Origin: Roseivivax halodurans JCM 10272
Lineage (GTDB): Bacteria; Pseudomonadota; Alphaproteobacteria; Rhodobacterales; Rhodobacteraceae
DNA length: 64,000 nt
Assembly (NCBI RefSeq): GCF_000521785.1
Contig: NZ_JALZ01000005.1
Span: 1-64,000, forward strand
Direction of reading: 5' to 3'
In this document: piece by piece, positions 16,099-24,831 of the stretch
Position numbering within the stretch: position 1 is the stretch's first letter
Layout of the letters: the number at the start of each line of letters is the position of its first letter
Notes under the pieces: generated by a model
Seen by the model: only the letters and a program-made list of their open reading frames with translations
Databases searched by the model: none
Told to the model about the DNA's origin: nothing
Translations under genes and position numbers: made by a program

Positions 16099-19000
16099 TC
16101 AGGCGACCATCTTCTCGGCGCGCTTGAGGTCGACCGAGACGAGCTGGCTGACGCCCTGCTCCTGCATCGTCACGCCGAAGAGCCGGTCCATCCGCGCCAT
16201 CGTCACCGCGTGGTGGGTGATGATGAGGAAGCGCGTGTCGGTCTGGCGGCACATCTCGTCGAGCATGTCGCAGAAGCGGGTGACGTTGGCGTCGTCGAGC
16301 GGGGCGTCGACCTCGTCGAGCACGCAGATCGGCGCGGGGTTGGCGAGGAACACCGCGAAGATGAGGGCGAGCGCAGTCAGGGTCTGCTCTCCGCCCGAGA
16401 GGAGCGAGAGGACCTGAAGCTTCTTGCCCGGCGGCTGGCACATGATCTCGAGCCCGGCATCGAGCGGATCGTCGCTCTCGACCATGACGAGGTTGGCCTC
16501 GCCGCCGTTGAAGAGGTGCGTGAAGAGCAGGCGGAAGTTCGTGTTCACCTGCTCGAAGGCGGTCAGCAGGCGCTCGCGTCCCTCGCGGTTGAGGCTGGCG
16601 ATGCCGGAGCGCAGCGTCTTCACCGCCTCTTCGAGGTCGGTCTTTTCCGTGACGAGCTGGTCGTGCTCTTCCTGGACCTCGCGGGCGTCCTCCTCGGCGC
16701 GCAGGTTGACCGCGCCGAGCGCGTCGCGCTGGCGCTTGAGCTGGTTGACCTTGGCCTCGATGCGCTCGGCGTCGTCGAGGGCGTCCGGGTCGATGTCGAG
16801 GCGTTCGAGCAGCTTCTCGGGCGTCGTCTCCTGCTCCTCGTCGATGCGTTCGGCGGCGGCGGCGACGGCTTCGTCGGCGGCCTCGGCGCGGGCCTCCGCG
16901 CGGGCGCGGGCCTCGCGGGCCTCGGAGGCGAGACGCTCGGTGTCGCGTTCCTGCGCCACGGTCTCGCGGAGAGCGGTTTCGGCGGCGGCGAGCGTGTCGG
17001 CTGCGGCGCGGCGGCGCTCCTCGGCGGTCTCGATCTCGGCGCTGAGGTGCTCGCGCCGCTCGGCGAGTTCCTCGGGCTTCTCGGCGGCGGTTTCGAGCTG
17101 GTCCTCGGCCTCTTCGCGGCGGGCGTCGAGTTCGCCGGTGCGGGCGCGGGCGGTCTCGAGCCGATGACGCCAGCTCGCGAGATCCTTGGTGACCTTCTGC
17201 TGTCGCGCATGGCGGGCCTCGCCCTCGCGGCGGAGCTCGTCATGGGCGGAGCGGCGGGCCATCATGGTCATCCGCGCGGCCTCGACCGTCATGCGGACGT
17301 CCTCGAGCTCGGCGCGGGCGCCGTCGAGGTCGGGCAGCTCGGCGACGGTGTCCTCGGCGAGGGCCACCGCCTCGCGGGCGTCTGCGGCCTCGTCGGCGGT
17401 GCGGGTGACGGCGAGGCGGGCACTTTCGAGCTTGCCCTCGGCCATGTCGCGGTCGGCCTCGGCGCGGCTGGCGGCGCGGGCGGTCTCGGCGACGCGGCGG
17501 TCGGCCTCGCGGCGGGCCTCTCGGGCGGCCTTGTCGGCAAGGGAGAGGTCGGCGAGCTGCGACGAGAGCGACTCGTGAGTGTCGCGGGCGGCGCCCAGCC
17601 TGGCCTCGGCGGCATCGGTCTCGGACTTGAGGGCGCTCAGCCGGTTGATCTGTTCGAGCCGGAGCGCGGCGGCGGAGGGCATGTCCTCCGCCCGGGCGCG
17701 GTAGCCGTCCCAGCGCCAGAGGTCGCCCTCGGCGCTGACGAGGCGCTGGCCGGGCTTGAGGGAGGGCTGCAGGCGGGCGCCGTCCGAGGCCGTGACGAGG
17801 CCGATCTGCGACATGCGGCGGACGAGGACGGCGGGGACGTCCACGTGATCCGTCAGCGGCGTCGCGCCGTCCGGGAGGGGTTGGCCTACGTCGTAGGCGG
17901 GCAGGACGGTCCAGCCGGAGGGGCCGTCGGCGGCGACCTCGGGCGCGCGGAGATCGTCGGCGAGGGCGGCGCCGAGGGCCTTCTCGTAGCCGCGGGCGAC
18001 CTGCAGGCGGTCGAGGATCTGCTCGCCTTCGGAGCTGTCCCGGTCGAGGAGGCGCGCGAGGGCGTCGCGCTCGGCGCGGAGCGCGCTCGCCTCTCCTTCG
18101 GCCTCGCTGCGGGCCGCGCGGGCCTCGCCCTCGCGGGTCTGGGTGTCCGCAAGTGCGGCCTCGGCCTCGGTCAGTGCCTCCTCGGCTTCGGCGGCGGCCT
18201 CGCGGGCGGCTTCGGCCTGTTCCTCGGCGGCATCGCGGGCCTCTTCGGCCTCGGCGCGGCGGGATTCGGTCTCCTGCGCGGCGGCGGCAGCCTTTTGGGC
18301 CTCGGCGGCGCTGCGCTCTGCGGTCTTCTTCGCGTCGGCCAGCGCGCGGTGCGCCGATTGGTGGCGGGCGGAGAGGCGGGCGAGGTCCTCGGTCTGCTCG
18401 GAGAGGGCCGCTTCGCGGTCCTCGAGGACGGAGGCGGCCTCGCGGGCGGCTTCGGAGGCCTCGGCGAGGCGGTCTTCGTGGCCGTCGCCGGCCTCGGCCA
18501 GCTCCTGCGCCTCGTCCTCGAGCGCGGCGATGGTCTCCCCGGCGTCGCGGTCGAGGCCGCCCTCGCGCTCGATGTCCTGCACGAGGCGGGCGATCTGTGA
18601 CTTCAGCGCCTCGATGGCCTGACGGGCGCGCTCTTCCTCGGCCACCAGCGTGTCGCGCTCGACGGTGATGCGCTGGAGAAGGGCGACGGCGATAGCCTCT
18701 TCCTCGCGCAGGGGCGGCAGCGCTTCCTCGCGGCTTTCGCGCAAGGTCGCGGCCTCGCGGGCGGCGCGTTCGGCCTGGGCGGCGGCGTTGACCGCCTCGC
18801 GCAGGGCGGCGCGGGCGGCGGCGCGGGCAAGATCGGCGTCGCGCCAGCGCCGGTAGAGCAATTGCCCTTCGGCGGCGCGCAGATCGGTGCCGATGGCGCG
18901 ATAGCGGGCGGCCTGCCGGGCCTGCTTGGCGAGGGAGGAGAGCTGCGAGGCGAGCCCTTCGACCACGTCGTCGACGCGGGTGAGATTGGCCTCGGTGTTC

Positions 19001-19554
19001 TTGAGCTTGAGTTCGGCCTCGTGGCGGCGCTGGTAGAGACCGCCGATCCCGGCGGCGTCCTCGAGCACGCGGCGGCGCGATTTCGGCTTGGCGTTGATCA
19101 GCTCGGAGATCTGGCCCTGCCGCACGAGCGCGGGCGAATGCGAGCCGGTGGAGGCGTCGGCGAAGAGCATCTGCACGTCGCGGGCGCGCACCTCCTTGCC
19201 GTTCACGCGGTAGGCGGAGCCCACGTCGCGGGTGATGCGGCGGGTGATGTCGAGGTGATCGGTGTCGTTGAAGCCGGCGGGCGCGACGCGGTCGGAATTG
19301 TCGATCGAGAGCGAGACCTCGGCGTAGTTCCGCGCGGGCCGCGAGGAGGCGCCGGCGAAGATCACGTCCTCCATCCCGCCGCCGCGCATCGCGGTCGGGC
19401 GGTTTTCGCCCATGACCCAGCGCAGACCTTCGAGCAGGTTCGACTTGCCGCAGCCGTTCGGGCCGACGACGCCCGTCAGCCCGTCCTGGATGAGGAGGTC
19501 CGTCGGATCGACAAAGCTCTTGAAACCCGTGAGGCGCAGCCTCGAGAAGCGCAT
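16099..19554 (-). CDS. smc: Chromosome segregation protein SMC
   Basis: SMC is the ATPase of the bacterial condensin complex that organises and separates sister chromosomes. The 1151-residue product has an N-terminal Walker A (GPNGCGKSN, near residues 32-40), long coiled-coil arms very rich in Ala, Glu and Arg, and a hinge at about 500-620. The C-terminal head has LSLLSGGEQTLTALAL signature and Walker B PICVLDEVDAPLDD. The start is the ATG giving MRFSRLRLTGFKSF, the usual SMC N-terminus; an in-frame ATG 20 codons upstream is not favoured. ScpA/ScpB genes are not in the window. It runs convergently with the BNR gene. Confidence 0.96.
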   Translation of the reverse strand: MRFSRLRLTGFKSFVDPTDLLIQDGLTGVVGPNGCGKSNLLEGLRWVMGENRPTAMRGGGMEDVIFAGASSRPARNYAEVSLSIDNSDRVAPAGFNDTDHLDITRRITRDVGSAYRVNGKEVRARDVQMLFADASTGSHSPALVRQGQISELINAKPKSRRRVLEDAAGIGGLYQRRHEAELKLKNTEANLTRVDDVVEGLASQLSSLAKQARQAARYRAIGTDLRAAEGQLLYRRWRDADLARAAARAALREAVNAAAQAERAAREAATLRESREEALPPLREEEAIAVALLQRITVERDTLVAEEERARQAIEALKSQIARLVQDIEREGGLDRDAGETIAALEDEAQELAEAGDGHEDRLAEASEAAREAASVLEDREAALSEQTEDLARLSARHQSAHRALADAKKTAERSAAEAQKAAAAAQETESRRAEAEEARDAAEEQAEAAREAAAEAEEALTEAEAALADTQTREGEARAARSEAEGEASALRAERDALARLLDRDSSEGEQILDRLQVARGYEKALGAALADDLRAPEVAADGPSGWTVLPAYDVGQPLPDGATPLTDHVDVPAVLVRRMSQIGLVTASDGARLQPSLKPGQRLVSAEGDLWRWDGYRARAEDMPSAAALRLEQINRLSALKSETDAAEARLGAARDTHESLSSQLADLSLADKAAREARREADRRVAETARAASRAEADRDMAEGKLESARLAVTRTADEAADAREAVALAEDTVAELPDLDGARAELEDVRMTVEAARMTMMARRSAHDELRREGEARHARQQKVTKDLASWRHRLETARARTGELDARREEAEDQLETAAEKPEELAERREHLSAEIETAEERRRAAADTLAAAETALRETVAQERDTERLASEAREARARAEARAEAADEAVAAAAERIDEEQETTPEKLLERLDIDPDALDDAERIEAKVNQLKRQRDALGAVNLRAEEDAREVQEEHDQLVTEKTDLEEAVKTLRSGIASLNREGRERLLTAFEQVNTNFRLLFTHLFNGGEANLVMVESDDPLDAGLEIMCQPPGKKLQVLSLLSGGEQTLTALALIFAVFLANPAPICVLDEVDAPLDDANVTRFCDMLDEMCRQTDTRFLIITHHAVTMARMDRLFGVTMQEQGVSQLVSVDLKRAEKMVA

Positions 19555-19674
19555 TTTTTTGCCTGTGTCACTGCCTTGAGGGCCAATGTGACGGGGTTTG
19601 GCAGGGTCTGTCAAAGGCTTTTGTCACGATATGGCGGGAGTGGCCGGGATTTCCACAAGATATTGGAAAGCGGC

Positions 19675-19691
19675 TGATCGGAATCCGATCA
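19675..19691. promoter_or_regulatory. Perfect 17-bp palindrome, candidate operator
   Basis: TGATCGGA-A-TCCGATCA reads identically on both strands. It lies in the divergent region between smc (start 19554) and the acetyltransferase (start 19747), 55 bases upstream of the latter. The size and symmetry fit a dimeric repressor site, but no matching regulator is adjacent. Confidence 0.45.
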
Positions 19692-19746
19692 TTGACGCTG
19701 CGGCAAATCGCCCTGTCTTGTGTCTAAAGCCCCTCGGAGTTTCTTG

Positions 19747-20265
19747 ATGCCCATCACAATCCGTCCCGTCTCTCCCCAGACGCCAGAAGCGCTCGCGCTG
19801 CTCGATGCCAGCCACGCGCTGATGCGCTCGCTGTTTCCGGTTCACGAGAACCACATGCTGGACCCCGAGGCGCTCGCCGCGCCCGGGGTCTCTTTTTACG
19901 GGGCGGAGGCGGAAGGCGCGCTGCTCGGCTGCGTCGCGCTGAAGCGGCACGCGGATTTCGCCGAGGTGAAGTCTCTCTACGTCGCGCCCGAGGCGCGGGG
20001 CCTCGGGATCGGGGCGCAGCTTCTCGACCATGTCGAGGCGGAGGCGGGCCGGGCGGGGCTCATGATCATGCGGCTCGAGACGGGCGACAAGCTCCTCGCC
20101 GCGACCGCGCTCTACGATCGCTGCGGCTATGTGCCGTGCGATGCCTTCGGCGACTACCCGGCCGGTGGATCGAGCGTTTTCTACGAGAAGGCGCTCGCGC
20201 CGTTGGACCAGGGCGTCCAGCAGCCGAGCGTGATGTCGGAAAGTCCCGTCTCGGGCCGGGTCTAG
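19747..20265 (+). CDS. GNAT family N-acetyltransferase
   Basis: The 172-residue protein has a GNAT fold. The acetyl-CoA binding motif A is VKSLYVAPEARGLGIGAQLLDHVE, with the Q/RxxGxG/A core as RGLGIG, followed by the beta-bulge region LIMRLETG and ALYDRCGYVPC. Motif spacing resembles small GNATs annotated as putative acetyltransferases of unknown substrate. The start chosen is the ATG of MPITIRPVS; an upstream in-frame GTG at 19720 is possible. The C-terminal 15 residues (QQPSVMSESPVSGRV) extend past the usual end of the fold. It probably forms its own transcript behind the 19675 palindrome. Confidence 0.85.
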   Translation: MPITIRPVSPQTPEALALLDASHALMRSLFPVHENHMLDPEALAAPGVSFYGAEAEGALLGCVALKRHADFAEVKSLYVAPEARGLGIGAQLLDHVEAEAGRAGLMIMRLETGDKLLAATALYDRCGYVPCDAFGDYPAGGSSVFYEKALAPLDQGVQQPSVMSESPVSGRV

Positions 20266-20390
20266 GCCCCGAACGCCGGCCATCTGAGGATCGGCGGGCG
20301 CATTCCCGACGGAGATGCGCAGGAAACGGGTCGCTGCGGTGCGGAGGATCGCGCTAGAACGGGGCAGACGCAGCCCCGAGAGGTCCGGCG

Positions 20391-21239
20391 ATGACCGACA
20401 TGACACCGATCCCCGAGCGCAGTTCCTACCATTTTGCGGTGATGCGCCGCGCCATCGACCTCGTGGACGAGATGGGGCCGCAGGCGCAGCTGAGCGACAT
20501 CGCGCGGGCGATGGACATGAGCCCGGCGCATTTCCAGCGGCTCTTCTCGGAATGGGTGGGCGTCAGCCCGAAGCGCTACCAGCAATACCTGACGCTCGGC
20601 CATGCCAAGGCGCTGCTGCGCGAGCGGTTCACCACGCTCGAGACGGCGCATGGCGTGGGGCTCTCGGGCTCGTCGCGGCTACACGATCTCTTCCTGCGGT
20701 GGGAGGCGATGAGCCCCGGCGACTGGGCGCGGGCGGGCGAGGGGCTCGAGATCTTCTGGGGCTGGTTCGAGAGCCCGTTCGGCCCTGCGCTCGTCACAGG
20801 AACGGAGCGCGGCATCTGCGGCATCGCGTTCTCGGCCGAGGCGGGCGAGGCGGCGGCCTTCGCGGACCTGACCGGGCGCTGGCCGAGTGCGGTCTTCACC
20901 GAGGACCCGGAGCGCCTGCGCCCCTGGGTGCTGTCGGCCTTCGGGGCGGAGGGGGCGGCGCCGCTCTTCCTCATCGGGGCACCGTTCCAGATCAAGGTCT
21001 GGGAGGCGCTGATGCGCATCCCCTCGGGGCAGGTCACCACCTATTCCGAGATCGCGCAGGCCATCGGGCATCCCAAAGCGGTACGCGCGGTGGGTACGGC
21101 GGTGGGGCGGAACCCGGTGAGCTTCCTCATTCCGTGCCACCGGGCGCTGCGCAAGTCGGGCGGCCTTGGCGGCTATCACTGGGGGCTGCCGGTCAAGCGC
21201 GCGATCCTCGCCTGGGAGGCGGCGCGCGGCGAGGCTTGA
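20391..21239 (+). CDS. Ada-like AraC regulator fused to methylated-DNA-cysteine S-methyltransferase
   Basis: This 282-residue protein joins an AraC-type DNA-binding domain (about residues 15-110, LSDIARAMDMSPAHFQRLF and GVSPKRYQQY) to an O6-alkylguanine-DNA alkyltransferase domain (about 120-280). The suicidal Cys249 lies in FLIPCHRAL, and RAVGTAVGRNP and VTTYSEIA are standard family motifs. Full-length Ada (about 350 residues) also has an N-terminal zinc domain that accepts methyl from phosphotriesters and converts Ada into an activator. That domain is absent here, so the protein should repair DNA but may not sense damage in the Ada way. It is not next to alkB (31807). Confidence 0.9.
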   Translation: MTDMTPIPERSSYHFAVMRRAIDLVDEMGPQAQLSDIARAMDMSPAHFQRLFSEWVGVSPKRYQQYLTLGHAKALLRERFTTLETAHGVGLSGSSRLHDLFLRWEAMSPGDWARAGEGLEIFWGWFESPFGPALVTGTERGICGIAFSAEAGEAAAFADLTGRWPSAVFTEDPERLRPWVLSAFGAEGAAPLFLIGAPFQIKVWEALMRIPSGQVTTYSEIAQAIGHPKAVRAVGTAVGRNPVSFLIPCHRALRKSGGLGGYHWGLPVKRAILAWEAARGEA

Positions 21240-21382
21240 GCGACGGGCACAATCTGTCATTGTGTCAGCGGATAACCGCCCACCGAACCGTCGTCGTTAT
21301 CGCCTGACAGACGGGGGCGGGGTATACCGAATGCGATCCCGCATCCCTGCGGGAACAGAAATAAGTGAAACGAGGCACAGTC

Positions 21383-22057
21383 ATGCTCCGCGCCAAATCT
21401 CCTCTCATCCTCGCAGCCGTGTCGCTGCTGGCGGTCACCGCCTGCACCGACCAGATGGGCGGGCTGAACGATCCCAACAATCCGCGCCGCAACACCCAGT
21501 CGGGCGCCCTGATCGGCGCCGGCGTCGGCGCGGGCATCGGCGCGCTGATGGGCAACGATCCCGAAGAGCGCCGTGCCAACGCGGCCGCGGGCGCCCTGAT
21601 CGGCGGCGGCGCGGGCGCCCTCGTCGGCAACGAGCTCGACAAGCAGGCGGCGGAGCTGCGCAACTCGGTCGGCAACAGCCAGATCGACGTGCGCAACACC
21701 GGCGACCGCCTGATCGTGACGCTGCCGCAGAACATTCTCTTCGCGACCGACAGCGCCCAGGTGTCGCCGTCGATCCAGGGCGATCTGCGCGCGGTGGCGG
21801 GCAACCTGTCGCAATACCCGAACCAGACGATCCAGGTGATCGGCCACACCGACAATACCGGCGACGCGTCCTACAACTACGACCTGTCGCAGCGCCGGGC
21901 ACAGTCGGTCTCGGGCATCCTGATCGCCAACGGCGTGCCGTCGACCCGCGTGCGCGCCATCGGCCGCGGCGAGGACCAGCCGGTCGCGTCGAACCTGACG
22001 CCCGAGGGCCGTCAGCAGAACCGCCGCGTCGAGATCGTGATCCTGCCGAACGCCTGA
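21383..22057 (+). CDS. OmpA-family lipoprotein with glycine-zipper domain
   Basis: The 224-residue product is a predicted lipoprotein (lipobox LAVTAC, Cys near residue 21). A Gly-rich double hairpin follows (GALIGAGVGAGIGALMG, then GALIGGGAGALVGNELD), resembling the YMGG/glycine-zipper segments that insert in membranes. The C-terminal OmpA/Pal peptidoglycan-binding domain (about 100-220) contains QVIGHTDNTGDASYN and LSQRRAQSVSGIL. It would tether the outer membrane to the cell wall. ATG 21383 was chosen because it gives a clean lipoprotein signal and follows GAGG; a GTG six codons upstream is the alternative. A strong terminator follows at 22084. Confidence 0.9.
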   Translation: MLRAKSPLILAAVSLLAVTACTDQMGGLNDPNNPRRNTQSGALIGAGVGAGIGALMGNDPEERRANAAAGALIGGGAGALVGNELDKQAAELRNSVGNSQIDVRNTGDRLIVTLPQNILFATDSAQVSPSIQGDLRAVAGNLSQYPNQTIQVIGHTDNTGDASYNYDLSQRRAQSVSGILIANGVPSTRVRAIGRGEDQPVASNLTPEGRQQNRRVEIVILPNA

Positions 22058-22083
22058 TCGGTTCACATCGCGAGAGATGGGAG

Positions 22084-22110
22084 AACGCCGCGCTTGCCGC
22101 GGCGTTTTTT
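22084..22110 (+). terminator. Rho-independent terminator of the OmpA-family gene
   Basis: AACGCCGCG (22084-22092) pairs with CGCGGCGTT (22098-22106) around a 5-nt loop, followed by an uninterrupted T-run to 22110. It lies 27 bases after the lipoprotein stop and 40 bases before the FMN reductase start. Confidence 0.9.
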
Positions 22111-22150
22111 CGTTGCAGGTTAGCGCCCGGGAACAATGGGAGACCTGCAT

Positions 22151-22696
22151 ATGTCCGAACTGACCCTCGTCGGGCTCTGCGGTGCGCTGCGCGCCGCATC
22201 GACCAACCGCCTGCTCATGCACGAGGCCGTGCGCCGGTTCGGACCGGCGGAGTTCGTGGACGGCGACCTCGATCTGCCGCTCTATGACGGCGATCTCGAG
22301 GCGGAGGGGATCCCGGAGAAGGTGCAGGTGCTGTCCGACCAGATCGCGCGCGCCGATGCGGTGCTGGTGGTCACGCCGGAATACAACAAGGGCATCTCGG
22401 GCGTGATGAAGAACGCGCTCGACTGGATCAGCCGGACCGAGGGCAATCCTTGGCGCGACACGCCGGTGGCGCTTATGTCGTCGGCGGCGGGGATCGCGGG
22501 CGGGCAGCGGGCGCAGAACATGGCGCGGCTCTGCCTCAACCCGTTCCGGCCCTTCGTGCTGCCGGGGCCGGAGGTCTTCATCGGGCAGACGTCGAAGAAA
22601 TGGGCCGAGGACGGAACGCTCGCCGACGAGGGCGCGGGGCGCCTCATCGACGAGCTGATGGGTCTCTTGCGCGAGGCGGCGCTGGCGCGGCGCTGA
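22151..22696 (+). CDS. NAD(P)H-dependent FMN reductase
   Basis: The 181-residue flavodoxin-like protein belongs to the NADPH-dependent FMN reductase family (ArsH/ChrR/YieF type). It has the P-loop GLCGALRAASTNRLL near residue 8, the PEYNKGISGVMKNALDWISR motif that contacts the flavin, and LMSSAAGIAGG. Members reduce FMN, quinones, chromate or azo dyes; the natural substrate here is unknown. Start is ATG 22151 behind GGGAG rather than the ATG at 22136. It is convergent with the sugar transferase at 22709, with a 12-base gap. Confidence 0.88.
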   Translation: MSELTLVGLCGALRAASTNRLLMHEAVRRFGPAEFVDGDLDLPLYDGDLEAEGIPEKVQVLSDQIARADAVLVVTPEYNKGISGVMKNALDWISRTEGNPWRDTPVALMSSAAGIAGGQRAQNMARLCLNPFRPFVLPGPEVFIGQTSKKWAEDGTLADEGAGRLIDELMGLLREAALARR

Positions 22697-22708
22697 TCGA
22701 CAGGCCGG

Positions 22709-23398
22709 TCAGCAGCCGGTGCCGGCGATCACCACGCGGACAGTGCGCGCCAGGATCTTCACGTCGGTGGCGAAGGAGAGGTCGCGCAGATAGGCGGCGT
22801 CGAAGGTCGCCCGCTCGACGAAGCTCGCCTCGTTGCGGACGGAGGTCTGCCAGTAGCCGGTGATGCCGGGGCGCATCGCGTAATAGGCCGTGCCCGGATA
22901 GATGGAGCGCTGCTCCACCATCATCGGGCGCGGCCCGACGAGCGACATGTCTCCGCAGAGCACGTTCCAGAGCTGCGGCAGCTCGTCGAGAGAGGTCTTG
23001 CGGATGAGGTGGCCGACCGGCGTGATGCGCGGATCGCGGCGGAGCTTCTGGCACCGGTCCCATTCCGCGCGGGCGTCTGGATCGGCGGCGAGATGCGCCT
23101 CGAGCAGGCTGTCGGCGTCGGGCACCATGCTGCGCAGCTTCCAGATGCCGAAGATCGCGCCGTCGCGGCCGATCCGCTTCTGGCGGTAGAAGGGGGACTT
23201 CCCGTCGCTCATGATCAGAAGGCAGATCGGGAGGAGGAGAAGCAGGACGGGCAGCGCCGAGAGCAGCACGGCGATGACGTCGAAGAGACGCTTCAGGGCG
23301 GAGCGATACGGGGTCGGGCCCGACCGCGAGATTTGAGTACCGGTGTCCCGATCGCTGTACTCTTCACCATGAACCGGCGGACGCAATTGCAACAACAC
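22709..23398 (-). CDS. Exopolysaccharide sugar-1-phosphate transferase (ExoY/WcaJ type)
   Basis: This 229-residue bacterial sugar transferase moves a hexose-1-phosphate from a UDP-sugar onto undecaprenyl phosphate, the first step of exopolysaccharide repeat assembly. One membrane hairpin (KRLFDVIAVLLSALPVLLLLL, residues 36-60) precedes the cytosolic catalytic domain with KTSLDELPQLWNVL, MSLVGPRP and MRPGITGYWQ. It is the short ExoY form without the extra N-terminal membrane region. The start is GTG at 23398 after AAGGAG at 9-base spacing. No other polysaccharide gene is adjacent, and a long gene-free region precedes it, so it may be a stand-alone regulated gene. galU and galE at 28-30 kb could supply UDP-sugars. 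Confidence 0.9.
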   Translation of the reverse strand: MLLQLRPPVHGEEYSDRDTGTQISRSGPTPYRSALKRLFDVIAVLLSALPVLLLLLPICLLIMSDGKSPFYRQKRIGRDGAIFGIWKLRSMVPDADSLLEAHLAADPDARAEWDRCQKLRRDPRITPVGHLIRKTSLDELPQLWNVLCGDMSLVGPRPMMVEQRSIYPGTAYYAMRPGITGYWQTSVRNEASFVERATFDAAYLRDLSFATDVKILARTVRVVIAGTGC

Positions 23399-24206
23399 TG
23401 ATACTCACTCCTTCGAGGCTGTTGGCGTGCGGGAGGCCCTGGAACCGATCGCCAGATCGTCCGGGGGCGGTGTGCGCGACGCGGACGGGGGTCTGGCGGT
23501 GTCTGGATGACGTCAGGACGTGCCTGACCGGTTTGGGCCTCTCTCACTCCAAAGGTAACCGCCAACTCGCGCCCCCACGGGCTGGCACACCAAAAAAGAC
23601 AAAAATGTGGCTCATCGCCACGATTGGGTATGCAAATGTGGCGCTTTTTAGTCAATCGGGCTCACGAAGATACATCCTGCGCGTGCCGAAGGACGGCGCG
23701 CAGACCCGGAGGCGGGACGAGGAGCAGGCTGACCTGCGGCGCGGCGTCGAGCGGCGCGGCATCGAGTCTCGGACGTATCCTGTCGCGTGCACGACCGCTT
23801 ACTGGTGCCGCATAGGCATCGGGGGGCGGCTCTGAGAGCCATTGTCGCGATTGGGGCGACGAAACCAGAAATATTGGAACAAAAGGCCGTCTGCATGTTG
23901 CGGATTTAGCGGCGTGCCAGGGCAGGAAGGAGGCGCGACCCGGCGGGGCGGGGGAGCGGCAGGCCTCGCGCTGCGGTTGATTTCAATGCGACGGCCAATG
24001 TTACAATTCGCCTCCTGCGGTCGCGGATTGCAAAGTGTTCGCGCCTTATTCTCGCCCGAATCTGGTCCGGATCGTGACGCCGTGGGCGCGGGCGCGCGTT
24101 TTTCGCCGGGATTCGGCGGCGCGGTGCCGCCGCCTTGCCTCGCCCCTGTGCCGCGTTTATGTGCGCCAAGCACAGCGCACACGATGAGAGATACCGGGGG
24201 CAGACG
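23399..24206. other. 808-bp gene-free region between divergent sugar transferase and rnd
   Basis: No credible coding sequence is present on either strand. The stretch should hold the promoters of the sugar transferase (minus) and rnd (plus). Positions 23591-23643 are AT-rich and contain three mutually complementary segments: GTGGC 23607-23611, CGCCAC 23616-23621 and GTGGCG 23638-23643. Read on the minus strand, the last pairing option is followed by U-rich sequence, which resembles an attenuator about 200 bases upstream of the sugar transferase. A small RNA cannot be excluded. Nothing else is recognisable. Confidence 0.5.
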
Positions 24207-24821
24207 ATGACCAACCACCTCTACAAGGGCGATCTGCCGGACGATCTCGACCTCGGGGCGGTCGTGGCGATCGACTGCGAGACGATGGGCCTCGATCCGC
24301 ACCGCGACCGGCTCTGCGTCGTGCAGCTGTCGGGCGGGGACGGGAACGCGCATCTGGTGCAGGTCGCCAAGGGCCAGACCGAGGCGCCGAACCTGGTGAA
24401 GCTGCTGACCGATCCGGCGGTGCTGAAGCTCTTCCATTTCGGGCGCTTCGACATCGCGGTGTTGCTGCACACCTTCGGGGCGGTGACGGCGCCGGTCGCG
24501 TGCACCAAGATCGCGTCGCGCCTCGTGCGGACCTATACGGACCGGCACGGGCTGAAGGTCCTGCTGCAGGAGCTCTTGGGCGTCGACGTCTCGAAGCAGC
24601 AGCAGAGCTCGGATTGGGGGGCGGAGACGCTCACCAACGCGCAGGTGGACTACGCCGCCTCGGACGTTCTGCATCTGCACCGGCTGAAGGACGCGCTCGA
24701 CGTCATGCTCGCGCGCGAGGACCGGCTGGAGATGGCGCAGGCGTGCTGGGACTTCCTGCCGATGCGCTCACGGCTCGACCTTGCCGGTTGGCCCGAGACC
24801 GACATCTTCGCGCATAGTTGA
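24207..24821 (+). CDS. rnd: Ribonuclease D (short form)
   Basis: The 204-residue protein is a DEDD-family 3'-5' exonuclease. Exo motif I is IDCETMG (Asp23, Glu25), motif II FHFGRFDIAVL, and motif III YAASDVLHLH with the DEDDy Tyr and Asp. E. coli RNase D is about 375 residues because of two HRDC domains; both are missing here, the common short form in Rhodobacterales. It likely trims structured RNA 3' ends such as tRNA precursors. ATG 24207 gives the start; upstream in-frame codons lie in the gene-free region. lptC begins 10 bases after its stop, so it may lead the lpt operon. Confidence 0.92.
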   Translation: MTNHLYKGDLPDDLDLGAVVAIDCETMGLDPHRDRLCVVQLSGGDGNAHLVQVAKGQTEAPNLVKLLTDPAVLKLFHFGRFDIAVLLHTFGAVTAPVACTKIASRLVRTYTDRHGLKVLLQELLGVDVSKQQQSSDWGAETLTNAQVDYAASDVLHLHRLKDALDVMLAREDRLEMAQACWDFLPMRSRLDLAGWPETDIFAHS

Positions 24822-24831
24822 GGAGGCGGAG

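Noticed and set aside
16210-18600. A 796-codon plus-strand frame opposite smc
   Set aside because: Gly/Leu/Ala-rich antisense of the SMC coiled coil; smc has complete Walker and signature motifs.
23293-23835. Small open frames in the gene-free region before rnd
   Set aside because: Low-complexity, no ribosome-binding sites, and mutually overlapping on both strands.
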